Below, in pieces: positions 10,524-23,600 of a DNA stretch of 64,000 nt. Within the stretch, counting starts at the first letter, position 1. Each line of letters opens with the position of its first letter. The position numbers and the translations under genes were made by a program. The stretch is taken from contig JACSVZ010000009.1 of the NCBI GenBank assembly GCA_014706295.1, positions 38,842,768-38,906,767 of the forward strand. Direction: 5' to 3'. The notes under the pieces were generated by a model. That model was given only the letters and a program-made list of their open reading frames with translations. It searched no databases and had not been told where the DNA came from. The stretch is from Lycocorax pyrrhopterus obiensis. Lineage: Eukaryota; Chordata; Aves; Passeriformes; Paradisaeidae.

Positions 10524-12227
10524 ACAGCAGCTCTCACTACCAAGTGCTCCCAGCCTCCTCCTCCTGTTTTATGTAAGCTTTTCGATGGGAAAAAAAGGTG
10601 GCAGTTTTATGGAAGTGATGCAGAGGCCCTGGCAGTTGTCCCGTGTGTGGGTTGTCCCTCTGCTCCCTGAGAATGTCCCACCGGGAGCAGTCCAGCCCCA
10701 GTGTCTCTGTGTCCAGGACAGCTGCTTGTGTGCCTGGAGGTATCTATATATAATAAATAAGGCGGTTGCAGAGCTCATGAACTATATTTTTTTATCTGGG
10801 ATGGAGCTGATAGAAACTGTATCTCCCATTATTTAAAAAAACCTGAATTCTTGGTAAAAAATAGCGTAGCTGTAGTTACACTGAACTTTGTAAAATGAAA
10901 GTAAGTTATTACTTCCACTGAAGGTACTCGTGGGACCATTGCTTGGTGTCCTCAACTTCTCTGAATTCTTTCCTCTGTTAAGCAATCAGTAAACGTTTGT
11001 AAGCCTAATTCTACAGGAGAAGATGTAAATGTGTGTATGGAGAGCTTGGGTTTAAAACCAGCCAGATTTATGCCCTGCTTGACTTCCTCTAGTGTTTACT
11101 GTGAACAGGTAGTACAGGTGTGCTGGAAGCAGCTCCTTTCACCTGCTGCTGGGAAGCTTTCCTCTGCTCCAAAGGAGTTGCATTTTCCTCTCTTCCCTGC
11201 TCCCTTCTACACTTTTCTTTTCCTTACTTATTCATGGTTACAATTCTTCAGGAATTTTCCGTGATAAGCAGTGACTGATTAGCCAGTAAAGACTTCGTCA
11301 GATATTTCAGGATCTTTCTGTGTTAATATGTAAAGCAAAGTCCAGTATTGCCCCTTCAATAGCAATAACCAGAATATTATTTATTTTAACTTTAGGCAAT
11401 TAGCAGTTTACTTAGTCTGAAGTTGGATGGAAGTTTTGAGTAGGCACAAGTGTGCATGAAAAATTATTCACGCCCCTTGTATCTAATTTGTAGCATTACT
11501 TTGGTTGTATAGATATGGACTTACATTTTGTTTTGCTTAATTATGTGTGTGCACAGGAGCCCAGTAATAATAACAATTTTGTGAACTAGACCTTGCTGCA
11601 TAATGTAGTATTTTCTCTAGAGATCCATTTCTACCTGCTGACTGTCCCCGACAGGAATTTAGGAAGCTGGCAGGATGTGGTGAGTGCAGAGGCCATTCAT
11701 GCAGAGCAGTTTTCCAGAGGACAGCTCCTACAGGTGCCTTGCTGCTGCCTGCTTTGTCTCCACACAGGTCTCTGCAAGCTTTAGCAAATATTCAAAAGAA
11801 ATGTGCATTTTTTGCTGTCAGTTTGCAGTTGTGAATTTCACCTTCCACTCGTAGTTGATGGTTTCAAAACAGGGCTTGGCATTTCCAAGTAGCTCAGTTA
11901 AGCAACATCTTCCTTGTACCCCGGTGCTTTTTTGTGTGCTGGCAAACGGGACTTGGGGAGCTATTTTGCCTTTTTTTGGGCTGTGTGTCTTCAGTCTCAA
12001 CCACAGCTCTGACGGTCTGGTTGTGCAGATTAACTAAGATACTGTGTGTTCTTGGCCTCCGGGTTGTAGCTGGAACCTGCATTTTTCCAGGGATTAGCTG
12101 TGTCATCGTGGGTGTGCTCCTGCAGCTGATGGAGCACAGGATGTGAGCACGAGGGTGCTGATCCCTGTCCCTGCCACCCACCTGGGACCTGCTGGGCGCA
12201 CCCAGGAGAGCGGGAGACCGAGGCCAA

Positions 12228-12531
12228 GGTGGGAAACGGGAACAGGCTGGGCTCTGCTCCCAGGGAACAGGGGCAGAATGGGAGGAAACAGCCGCGAGCT
12301 GTGCCAGGGGAGGGTCAGGTTGGACATCAGCAGGAATTTCCCCATGGAAAGGGTGGTCAGGGATTGGAATTGCCCAGGGAGGTTTGGAGTGCCCATCCCT
12401 GGAGGTGTCCAAGGAATTCCTGGAGGTGGCACTCAGAGCTCTGGGCTGGGGACAGGGTGGGCATCGGGCACAGCTGGGACTGCATGGGCTGGGAGGGCTT
12501 TTCCAACCTCAGTGATCCTGGAGTTCTGTGA
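12228..12531 (+). mobile_element. CR1 3' fragment (~300 bp)
   Basis: 'gggctctgctcccaggga', 'ggttggacatcagcagga', 'ccatccctggaggtgtcc' and 'ggcttttccaacctcagt' are in CR1 order. It is the same subfamily type as the copy at 5705. Confidence 0.87.
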
Positions 12532-15500
12532 AATAAAAATTAAAGGGTAGAAAAAGCAAGCTGAAGCAAGTGGGACAGAAGAGGAAGATTACCCTTTAAG
12601 GAAGGAAGGATTCCTGCACTGCCACTGCTCCATGGGTGTTTGTGGCTCAGACTGGAGCCACTTGGGGTAAACACGGCAGAGCACAGAGACCACAGAGCTG
12701 TTTGCAGCAGCTGTTGGCCTCTAGGGCTCCACTAATTAGCTCTTGGTGATGTAGATGCAGCCTATTTCTTCCAAAAAGCTTCACTTTAGGAAACAGCTTT
12801 TATTATGTAACGAACAGACAGTTTGTAATCAGACCTCTTCCACAACATCACAGTATTGATTTTGGAAGCATTCCATATCCCTGAATGGCTCTCTCTGAGC
12901 CAGGTTCCCGAGCGAACGTGTAGTGCTCTCTCCAAGGGGTTTCCAGGTGAACTCGCCCCGAATCACAACCAGATCCTGTGGATGGAGTCCAAAGCCTTGG
13001 ACTGGGTTGTTTTTATTTGCTTTGCAAAGCTTCTCAAACCCAGCGTTGATTCTGATTTCAGAGTGATTCTGAACGCAGGCCCCTCCTCCAGGATTAGATT
13101 TGCATGTGCTATCAGGTCTCAATCTGTATCCCAGAATATAAAACTAGGCAACTTCCTTGCCACACCTAGGTATTCACCTAATTTGTAGCTGTTTTTTGAG
13201 CAGGTTCATGTTTGTGTGTGCAGGTATATGTCCAGTCTTGTAAAAAGCAAAACACCTTGTTTTCTAATCCCTGCCCCTTGAGTGTTTGACTAGGGAGGGG
13301 AAGGAAAACCAGGGATAAAGTGCCAGCACTGGGATCAAGGTGAACAGGTAGACTGTCTGTTCAAATATCCGCATTAAAAATGAGGGGAATGAAGAATATC
13401 AAAACAACGGGGAACAGCTATAAATTAACTATCTAACAAGAACATTTCTTTCTAATGACAGTAACTGGCTTATAGTCTTTGTATTGTGTGTGTTGTTTAT
13501 GGCCGATATTAACACCCACCAACAGTGAAAGCAAGAATGACTGTTGGAACTGTTTAAGTTAAAACAACATTGGCACAAGAACACAGAAGTGTGAAAATCA
13601 TCCTGCACACATTAGTCAGTGACCAGGCTGGAGACCAGGCTTCTCACTCCTTCCAGTAGGACAGGAGGGAATTGAAATACTTTCATCTAGGTAAACATAT
13701 TGTGATGTTTGTATGGTAGGACAGCTCAAAATACCTATTGATGTTGGTGTTTCTTTGTATTCCTGTTAGTCCTTAGGTACAGTCCTTGGGATTACAGCCA
13801 TCCCTGTCTGTAGTGTTGCCTCGTTCCCAGAAACGTGCTACTCTCTCTGGCAAGACTATTGCTATTGAAATCCCTAACAGGATTTACACATCAGACTTTT
13901 CCCCTCATCATCTGTAAGATTTTTTTTGTTTGTGGGAGGGTAATGAAACAGAAGGAAAAGAAGTGGTTAGGCTAAAATGCAGACACTCGAAAGAGGAGCC
14001 AAAAAAGTTTGTTCCTTGTAGGACAGAGTTTGCAGCAGTTGCTCCGTCATCTAATGCGGGGTGGGAATATCTTGGTGTCTGAGTACAGAAGGCAGATGAA
14101 GTAGTTGGAAGCAGTGGGACCAAGAGGAGGAATGAGGATAGGATACCTATTTTCTGCTTTGTTTCTCCTTTATTTTTGTGCCTGACAAGTGCTACAACCA
14201 GTTTTGGGCATGAGAGCCGAGCTGGTTGCCTGTACCGGAGCGTGGGAAGGACGTTCTCCATATGGTAAAGTGCTGCTTGGCTTCCACTTACCGGCACAGG
14301 GTGGCCGAGGGGGATTGGGAGTTTAAATTCTGTCTGCAGGACCTTACAGATCTGTGGGGTGGCGGTGGCTGAGGGGCCCCGTGACCCTGTGAGCTGCCTG
14401 GATATCGCAGGTGATGTTCCTGTGCTAGGTTGGAGAGGTGTTCTTGGATGGTGACTTTAATCGCAGTGCCCTAACTTGTGTTTGAGAACCCAGAGTGACC
14501 ATGGGAGGCTCTAGGAGAGGATCTGGAGGATGGACCTGTCCGTGCTGTGTCAGCCGTGTTGGGACCCTCTGGAACCCTTCCTTGGGGTGTGTGGTTCCTC
14601 ACCAGAGATCTGCCTTGAGGGGAAGCATCTCCACCTTGGGTTGGTTTAAGCTTTAATCAGTTCCTTTTCAGCTACTTCAGTTACTCTGGCCTGACATGCT
14701 GTGTAGCATTAACCACTCCCGGCTGCTCAAAGGCAAACGAGAGACAGCTGGTAGATGACCTGGTTAAGAGGGTGCTAACTGGGCTATTTTCTGGTTACAT
14801 CCCCTTTTTCTTGTTAGTTGGCCACTTCCTGCATTGACACACCCTGAAACTGCCAGTAGCAGAACAGTACAGCTTTAAAGGCTGAAAGTACCCCCAGTCA
14901 GAACTTAACTGTGGCCTTGCTGCTGCTGTCACCGTGGCCACCTTCTAAGTAGCCCTTGGAGAGAGATGGGAGCTGGATTAGAGGGAGCCGAGGGTAGGAC
15001 TGCAGCTGTTTGGAGAGGCAGGAGCAGTGCAGGGCTCTCAGCACAGCCCGGAGGGACATCAGTCTGCGCCTCTCGTCACCCCAGCCTTACCTGAGGAGCT
15101 TTGGGAAGGAAGGAATTAGACAACGCTCCTGCGCCAATGGCAAGTTATGCAAACTGTAGTGGAGATGATTATAAGTTTTCTATTTTTAAGCCTTGCATTG
15201 AGTGACTCACTTTATTAGATGTGTTCGTTTGCGATGGAATGCGAAGCACCCGGATTCCATGGTAATGGCCTCGTAAAGCACTCGGGTATACAACATAACA
15301 GATTGGGTTTCTCCTCCCAATTTACCGGGTTCTGCGTCTCCGCCGTGTCTGATGGCAGCGCGGGGCGGCTCACGCTGCTGCGGCGCAGCTCTGCAGCCTC
15401 GATCCATCTGTCCCTGCGCTTCTGCTGGAATACTCATCCTGCTTCACTCTCTAACCCGTGGCTCTGGGGCTGAATTCTCCCCATTCCCCTTCCTTCATTC

Positions 15501-17849
15501 CTTTCATTCTTTCCCCCAGCTTCGGCCATGGGTTGCTGAGATCCAGCCCCATATCTTTGTAATTAGAAAGTACCTGAGTAGAGAAATGCTGGTGATTGTG
15601 GCACTTCCCCTTCGGTCACCTGCTGCCTCGGGTGGGAGTGGGTTGCACAACTCCCGAGAACATCCAGACAATAGTCTGGCAACTGGCTGGGCCAGGCATT
15701 ATGGGAAGTAAAGGAGGCAAGTCACTGCCAGGAGCTGTGTCAGCCTCATGGGGACTGCGGGTGGCAGAGGTTTGGCGTGGGGGACACGCTGTTCAGAAGC
15801 ATCTACTGAGGATGGGTGTTGAAATGCCTTCTTTAAAAAACAGGGTGTAAGCGGTGCTTTGTAGGTTTTTGGGTTTGAAACATGGGGTTGAAAGTGAAGC
15901 AGTGTAAGGAGTGCATTAATTGCTGAAGTGGAGCCCTCGCCTGTGACACAGCAGGGCCAGGGTCTGATAGCTGGGGAGGGTCACCTGGGGACCTCGCTGA
16001 GGCAGGGAGCTGGTCAGCAGCCTGGGTGTGCAGCGGGAGACTCCTCTGGAAGCGACTATTGCACGTTGCTGTAGTCCACGTGAGTGTGGCCGAGCTGCTG
16101 GTTAAGGAAGGCGCCAAGGAGGGAGCAGTTCCTACTGTGACTGGGGTTTGTATTAACTTTTGGAAATTGAAAGCAGGAAGTTGTGCTGATAAATCTTTTA
16201 TGTAGTTTCCATTTTGTGTGGACTACTCTCCCCGCCCCTTTGTGTCCTTTGAAGTTTAAGCCCTGTTTCTTCTTATCATGAATCCTTTAATAGCAGTTTG
16301 AGCTAATGTCCCTCTGAGTCTTTACCAGCACTCAGCTGTTCCCTGGGGTTATTGAACTCCCTGGGCAGATCACTCTATGCAATAGCTACTCCTCGTGGCA
16401 TGCTCCTGGCTTTTCCCATGCCAGTCCAGGGCTCCTGCTCGTGCCACAGTTTATTCTAGAGCCTGGCAGGGACCTCAGCCCACCCTTCTGGTGAGGCCAT
16501 GGGTCCAAAGGTGCCATTTATGGCTTCTGTAGAAATGAAGGGTAAGGCTTAACATGCAGATTTACTGTGTCAGATGGCACTGACAGCACTAAAACACTCT
16601 GAGCCGCTTTTAAAGGTGACTCAGAATATTTGTGTGATGGAAAGATGACATATTTCTGACTGTAGTGCTTCTCACGCTGGTTGCTATTATAATTTTCATT
16701 AAAATAAAATTCCGTTTCTGTCACAAGCTATTGATCTCAGCTTGGAGGAGAGGCAGGTTTCAGTACCTGCTCACGGAAGAGGAGGGGTTTGTAAGCGTGG
16801 GCTCTTCCCTGGTACAGCCTTCGTGGGAACCACATGGGCTGCATTCCTTCCCCTTCCATCTGCACTGGGGTGTATCCTGCTCGGAGCCTTCCACAGCCGG
16901 CTGGGGCAACAACCCACGAGTGTCTGTGCAGAGCCTCTCATTTCTCTCCGGCTTTGTGGCCACCGAGGCAGTGTTCACGTCGTCCTCCTGTCCAGAGGAG
17001 TCCTTGTGTGCCATTTCCTGCCTGCAGTGCGGCTCCTTTCGGGCCGAAGCCGAGATGTGCCGTGCCCGGCAGAGCCCGGGGCCGGTGGCGCGGCGGTGCC
17101 GGGGCTCTGCCCGCCTGCGGCCCCTGCAGTGCCCCAGCTCACCCGGCCCCGTCCAAACGCCTCTTCTCACACCTCACAAATGGGGCTCGCGGTTCCTGGG
17201 GTGCAATTGAGCTGTTCCAGGTGTAAAAGCACTGTCTGTCGGGCTGGAATGCCTGTCTGGCTTTGTGCTGGAGTGGCTTATGCTAAGCCTTATTTTTCTT
17301 TCTCTCCTGAGTACTTCTCTTAGGGATGGTGAGCAAGATTGATGTGGCAATTTGAGCAGCTGGTCTCCTGGGAGAGTTCCTTTCTCGGGAGAATTGCCTG
17401 TAATCGGCTCTCAGCTCTGCAGAGAGCTAATGCCACATGTCCCGGGGCCGGGCCGGGAGCGGGGAGCCCTGGGGCCTGAAATCCTCCTGTACAGGGGCAC
17501 CGAGCCCCTTTCTGGGTGTTAGAGATGCTGCCTGCATGATGAAAGTGGGAAAGCTGTTCCCTGTGGCACGACTAATGTCCCTTCAGCGTGGCTGGAACAG
17601 CTGTATCCACAGTGAGACGGGGTCAGCTCCTGCTGGGAGCGATCCTGACCCTATTCCCTGTGTGCCTGCACCTTCGTGCCCACTGTGGCCGTGCCTGGTG
17701 CTCACCACTGCTGTCCCTGAGTTACGGTGAACAGGAATTAATGAGCTACTGAAGTCTGGCTGTCCTTTATTTATCTATATAGAGGAATATTTATGGCCTG
17801 AATTGGTGGAGGAGCTTGTAGGGCTCCCAGCAGGTCTGTGTGACAGGAG

Positions 17850-17925
17850 AGTGCATCCAGGTGGGGGTCAGGCCCTGCTCCCAGGAAACAAGGGACAGGA
17901 CAGGAGGGGATGGCCTCAAGTGGAT
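17850..17925 (+). mobile_element. Possible short CR1 remnant
   Basis: 'aggccctgctcccaggaaac' and 'aggaggggatggcctcaag' resemble the middle of the CR1 3' UTR but are short and lack the terminus. Confidence 0.45.
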
Positions 17926-19254
17926 GCAGTAATGCTTTTGTTATCCCAAACTGAAGACATAAATGTCAAATAGCTACATTATTTTTTCAGTTTTTAAAAC
18001 TCAGGGGCGTGTTGGTTTTTGGGATTTTTTTTTTTAGAAGTATTGGTAAAATTCATGTTGAAAAGGCCTCCTAGAACTTGCAGTCTTAAGGTCATTATTT
18101 TCTTCCTTGAAAAGCAAAAATAAATGACTTTCAGAGCTGTCTGGGAAACTGCATTTTTAAAGCAAGCTGGTGTAGGTGACAATCATTGAGCCTCTTAGTG
18201 GTTTGTGTATTTTGTGCTCAAATTCCATGAAAAGGAATGGTGTAACTCTGGCAGGTGTGTCCCTGGTGTCCAAAAGGAAGTCTCAGGAGAGGTCTAAGCC
18301 AGGGGATGAGAAGCAGGGATGAGTGTTGGCTGTGCTTGAAGGAACCCTGGTTCTGAACAGGGATTGTGCTTCAGCCATCACCCTTCTTCCTGGGCTCATA
18401 CAGCAAGGAAAGGGCACACTTCCCTTTGTTTTCCTGCAAGCCAGCATCTCTGCAGACGTGTGAGACGGCTCCTTGGAAGATGCTAATTTGTTCCTTTTCA
18501 ACTCCCTGGATTGTTGTGTTCCAGCACAGGCACTTGGAGAGTTTCAGGCTCTCGAAGCGACTCCTTTGCTGCTGCTCGAGGGGTGTGAAACTACTCTGGT
18601 ACTGCCACCAGCCTTCCCTCGGAGAGCAGAGCTGTCATTCCCGACTCCTGGAAGCCTTGGGTAGAGGCTGTGTCCCGCAGTGCTGGCTGGTGTGTGTGCA
18701 GTACTCCTGTCACCATCTGTGTCGCGTGGCTGCAGACGGGACGGGAGCGATGCCGATTGTCTGAGCCCCTCCGGTGTGGGGATGGCAGCGGGAATGTTCC
18801 AGCCGCTCTTTTAGTTCCTGTGCTGCCCTGGATTCCATCTCGTGATACAACTTTGTGACTATCCATAGTCTTCCTCCCTGTTCTCACGGAGGTGCTGTAG
18901 CGTTTGAGGCCAGGCCTCCACAGTAGCTTTCTTTGCTGGGGTTTTGTCTGGTGCCTTTCCCTTTCCCTCCTCCCTGTCACAGCACAAAGGAAAAGTGAAG
19001 TTGATCTTTTTGCGACCATGGTAAGAAGTAAATGGAAAATGTGATACAAGAAAGGCTGTCATGGTGGGAATCTCCTAGAGCATAAATGCCCCTCTTTGGA
19101 AAAACTCGTGGGAAGCTGCAAGTCTTGGCCTTCTGTACATGATCCCTTACATAAAGTTTGTACACACAACAGCTCTGCATGGAATGCCTGTGCCAGAAAT
19201 GTGTGGGGAATTTCCCCCACGCTGAGTGTGCTGCAGGCAAAGTGCTCAGGGAAT

Positions 19255-19462
19255 GAGGTCAAGGTTTGGACTGGGAGGGACTTTAAAACTCATCTTTATT
19301 CCATGGGCAGGGACACCTTCCACTTTCCCGGGTGGCTCCAAGCCCTGTCCAACCTGGCTTTGGGCACTTCCAGGGATCCAGGGGCAGCCACAGCTGCTCT
19401 GGGCACCCTGTGCCAGGGCCTGCCCACCCTCCCAGGGAAGAATTTCTTCCTTTGAGGCATTC
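19255..19462 (-). mobile_element. CR1 3'-end fragment, minus orientation
   Basis: It reads as the reverse complement of CR1: 'gggagggactttaaaact', 'gggcagggacaccttcca', 'ctctgggcaccctgtgcc', 'gggaagaatttcttcctt'. Confidence 0.87.
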
Positions 19463-20595
19463 CAGCCTGGGAACATGTCTCGCAGGTGAGTGAAGTGCCC
19501 TGGTTATGTGTTTGTGTCCTGACAAATGTCAGGGGAGGCTGCCAGGGCCATTCCTGCCCAGCCTGGGATGGGGAACTGCCCTGACTCCCTGCTCCTGGCC
19601 CCGAGGCTGCTCCCCATGCGTGGTCAGTCCGCTGATGCTCCAGTCTTGGCACGGGGCTGCACACATTGTCTGCCTCTGCTTTAGGCTTTATTGGTGCTAA
19701 ATCAGTTGTCTGGAGACTGCTGGGGGAATGTGTGGCCCGGACGGGGTGTCCCCGTGTGCGGAGGGCCCGGAGCACTGGTGGGATCCCCAGACGGGACGGG
19801 CGCTGTCCCTGACGCGGCTCGAGGCCCCGCGGGCCAGGAGGATGGAATGGGCTGTGCCTGCTTAAGATTCAGGTCAGTCCCATGCAAATTGGTCATTCAG
19901 GATCCGAACACTGGGTCTATTAAGAATTTGCCTGACCCACATAGGGCTGGTTTCAAGCCCTCTGGAGCTGGGTGATAAAGTGCCACCCTGCTTTCGAGCC
20001 GCTTAAACCCGTCCCTGTCTGTGCTGCTGCTTCTCGCTGAGGGCCCTGCTCCTGCCTGCGCAGCGTCGCTCGCCACCATCCCGGGGTAGGGCAGGCTGGG
20101 CTGCTGGACAATTCCTGCCTGGAAGGCAGGAGGGAGTGCTGTTAGGCTACTGGGATTGTAGCAGTAGTTTGATGGGATGGGAGGGGAGCTGAAGGAGATG
20201 TTGTGGAGCAGATCCGCTGTGGTGTTGGGATAAGGATTTGGTGGCCCTGTGACTGGGGACAGGCTGCTCCTGGTCTGCCTTTGCCATGGGGTTGGCAGTA
20301 GCTGTCACGTACTCAAGGGTCACGAGGGGGGGTGTATATCTACTCAGGTCTAAATACTCTTTCCTCCTTCTGCTTTCTCAGCAAACACCAGAGCACTCCG
20401 GCTTGCCTCTGTCTAGACTTTGTTTAGAAGTTATTCATATTGCAGTGAAAATCTCTAATTAAGACATTGCTACCCTAAATTTCAACTTGTCACAACATTG
20501 TCATTAGTTTCTTCAAATGGTCTATTCTGTGTGTACCAGATCCTGACATGGTAAAACTGCCAATTAATTTTTGTCTTCTTTTCTTCCAGTAAAAA

Positions 20596-20697
20596 ATGGC
20601 ATTTCAGAAGGCAGTGAAAGGAACTGCTCTCATTGGAGGAGGTGCCATAGCAACAGTTTTTGGCCTCTCTCAATTTTCTCAGTATAGAAACAAACAC
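20596..20697 (+). CDS. GPD2: GPD2 coding exon 1 (residues 1-34)
   Basis: The exon begins at 20590 after 'cttccag', so only TAAAAA precedes the ATG; its TAA is in frame and confirms the start. It encodes MAFQKAVKG followed by a glycine/hydrophobic stretch and ends in phase 0 before GTAAGT. This N-terminus closely matches vertebrate GPD2 and serves as mitochondrial targeting/anchoring sequence. Confidence 0.96.
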
Positions 20698-23600
20698 GTA
20701 AGTATTAATTATGATTTCTGATAAAATAGGAGACTTAAAATCTGTCAGAGCATATGTCAGGCTTGTACAAATAGTTTTTAAAAATGACCTTTGGGTGCCA
20801 CTGGGGGCTTTACTTAGTTGCAGGAGGAGTGGAAAGACCTGACTGAAGTAAAAGCACTGTCTGGACAGTATTTTCAAGCTTAGAAGCTGGAAGTGAAACC
20901 ACCAGTGCTGCCTCTGAACATCTCAGCTTCAAAACAGTCCTGGTGCCAGCTCCTGTTGGGTTCCTAGGGCTGGGGACAGGACCTGTGCCGAGGAGGTCGT
21001 TGGGCAGGCTCCTGTTGCCTCTGGTGGGCAGAGCCCAGCCGCGGTGAGCCGGGCTCGCTCCGGGGCAGTGCTCCAGGTGAGGGTGCACGGACAGAGTCAG
21101 TTCCCCCAGCAGCGAGGGGTGGTGTTGGAGACTGTCCCAGTAAAGCAGCGGCAGAGAAAGAGGTGCAGCACATCCCAGCCTCAGTTCGTATGTTGGATCC
21201 TGCTGCTGGAGAAAACAGGTTTCCCTGGGATATCTGCTCCTCCCAGCAGGGCTGGAGTGGCTGTGCTCTTGAACTCCCTTCTCGATCATTGCACTAGGGA
21301 CTTGTTTGGGTTGCAAAATTCCTCCAAGACTCCAAGCCCAACCATTCCCCCACACTAAGGCCACCATGACCCATGTCCCCAAGTGCCACATCCACAACGG
21401 CTTTTAAATCCCTTTTCTGGCCATTTCTGTGGGGAGGAGGAGGAGGAGCAGCTGGGGATGAGATGAGTCATTTCTGGGGAGCCAAGCTGGGAAGTGGATA
21501 AGCCAGGATTCTTATGGCTTCAGATACTGTTGCAGAAAATAAACCCGAGCATTTCCAGTGAGCTCCCCATCGGGCTGCCTGCCTTGCTCCAAGCTGATAA
21601 TGCTCTCTCCATATAGTCTTTATCCCAGGGTTTCACAGCCTGGCTTCATTACTGTCAAAAATGGCAGCTGCAGCTTTTAGGACTGTTAAATAAGAGGAGT
21701 TGGAAGGGAAGAGTCACCTGGAGAGCTCACTCGTTGTGTGTTGTCTGCAGAATTCCAGAATTTAGGGCATTCCCATTTTTCTGGGGATGGATGGCCACTA
21801 TGAACTACCAGAGACAGATTAAACCCCAGGATTTTACAGAGTGTGGTCATGGTGTCAGAATGACAGAACAGTTGTTCTTTCATCCCAACTAATTTTTCTG
21901 TTCACACACATGTGCTGACATTTTGGGTCACATTTATGCAACTGAAATTGAATCATTGAATCCCAGAACAGTATGGATTGAGAAGGAACCTTAAAGCTCC
22001 TATCATTCCACCCCTGCCCCATCCCTGGAAGTGTCCCAGGCCAGGCTGGACAGGGCTTGGAGCAATCTGGGAAGTGGAAGGTGTGGAACATGGCAGGGGG
22101 TGGAACAGGATGATCTTTAAGGTCCCTTCCAACCCAAACCAGTCTAGAATTCTGTGATTTGGCCTCAAACACTCAGACACCTGCATGGCCCAAGTGGCAC
22201 AGTGAGCCTTTGGTGGTTGTTTCACCAGCACTTCCCTCGCTAATGGGGACAGAAAATTAGAAGTACCAGATCCTCCTGCTTCCTGACTGAATTGCTGCTT
22301 TCTGGTTTTTTGGGCCTTTCTTGAATGCATCAAGCTAAGCAGGCTGGTGCCAGGTGTGAGGCGGGGTGTTCTTGGATATGCCAGGTTGAACTGGAGACCG
22401 CTGCTGGCTTTTCCTCCCCCTCTACCCTCGTGATCACTAAGGGGAAAGGCTGTGCTTTGGTTTGGAGTTGAAGATTCTGCTGTCCTTTCCCAATCCTGCT
22501 CTTCCTGGTGTAAGTGCGTTGTTGGTCAGTAGAAATGGCTCAGCAAGGTGGATCCAATAGTGTGATAATATGATAATGCAGGGTCTGCTTTGGGGAATTT
22601 TAATTACTGTATTTTTTTTTTTGTTTAAATGAATAAGGATGATGAATTTGACTCTGCAAACCTACCTGGAGATTTACAGTAGCAAATTAACAAGAGCACT
22701 GGCTTATGGATTACTAGATCGCTTTATAACTTGATGATTAAATTCAAACTGCCAAACTAAATTCCTCTCACTAAGAGCGTAATCAAAACCATTCAGGGAA
22801 CTCTTGCCTGAGAAATTGTAGATATAAACAGCAATTGCTTATTTCAGTAAACACACTTGTTCACTGCCAAACTAATCACGTTACTGCAGATGGAATCCCT
22901 GTGTGCAGCTTTTCTTCACTCCCCCATTTAATTGACAGCAAGATGCATCATATCTATATCAATTCCTGGTACTAATCACTCTGCTTATATTCCAGGGCTA
23001 ATCTCCACACTCTGGCTATACCAGGGGCTGGATGCTGGGGACTCTGCTCTGGGCTCTGCTAGGAGCCATTTGTTGTAAATAATGGGTTTAGAAACAAACC
23101 AAAACATGGAGTCAAGCCCACCTGATGCCAGTATTTCATGAACTCCAAATCTGGCTTTTCTGGTATTCTGTTGTTCTTCTGAAGTTAAGTAGTATGCTTG
23201 GAAAACTGTCTGGAAGTGCAGTGCAAAGTGAATTGGGAGGTGGGGATTTTCCTTCTGTAGAGCTCGTGGAAGTTGAGCACGTGTGGCTGAGCTTGGTCAC
23301 CCAAAACACGTGCAAGGCAGAGCCACGGGTGCTTTTAGTGTTCCCAGTTTCCTGCTTGTCACTGCTGTCTGGGAGTGGCAGCGTGGTGCTTTGGGCAGCT
23401 GGCAGCGGCTGCCTGGGTGCCGTCGCTGGGATGACCCCGCAGCGCTGAAGCGTCAGCTCTGCCAGGGGACGCAGGAGCCGCTGACCCTACAGCCCAGACT
23501 GCTGCAGCCCTGGCAGGGCTGGGCGTTCCAGGGCAAGTCTCGTATGTGCCGCATTCCCATCCCCTTCTGGGAGGGAGAGCTGGGAGCCGTGGCTGGAGCA

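Larger units (their letters stand above)
9933..20589 (+). other. GPD2: GPD2 intron 1 (10.7 kb)
   Basis: It runs from the GTAAGT donor in the CpG island to the acceptor at 20588-20589. It contains CR1 copies at 10124, 10312, 12228, 17850 and 19255. The rest is mostly unique sequence. GC-rich patches at about 15340-15440 and 17040-17160 have several open frames at once but no recognisable protein. Alternative noncoding first exons, if any exist, cannot be identified. Confidence 0.55.

Noticed and set aside
16665..17323. Four overlapping frames of 130-193 codons on both strands
   Set aside because: Several simultaneous open frames in a GC-rich patch without splice sites or a recognisable family; not supported as a gene.
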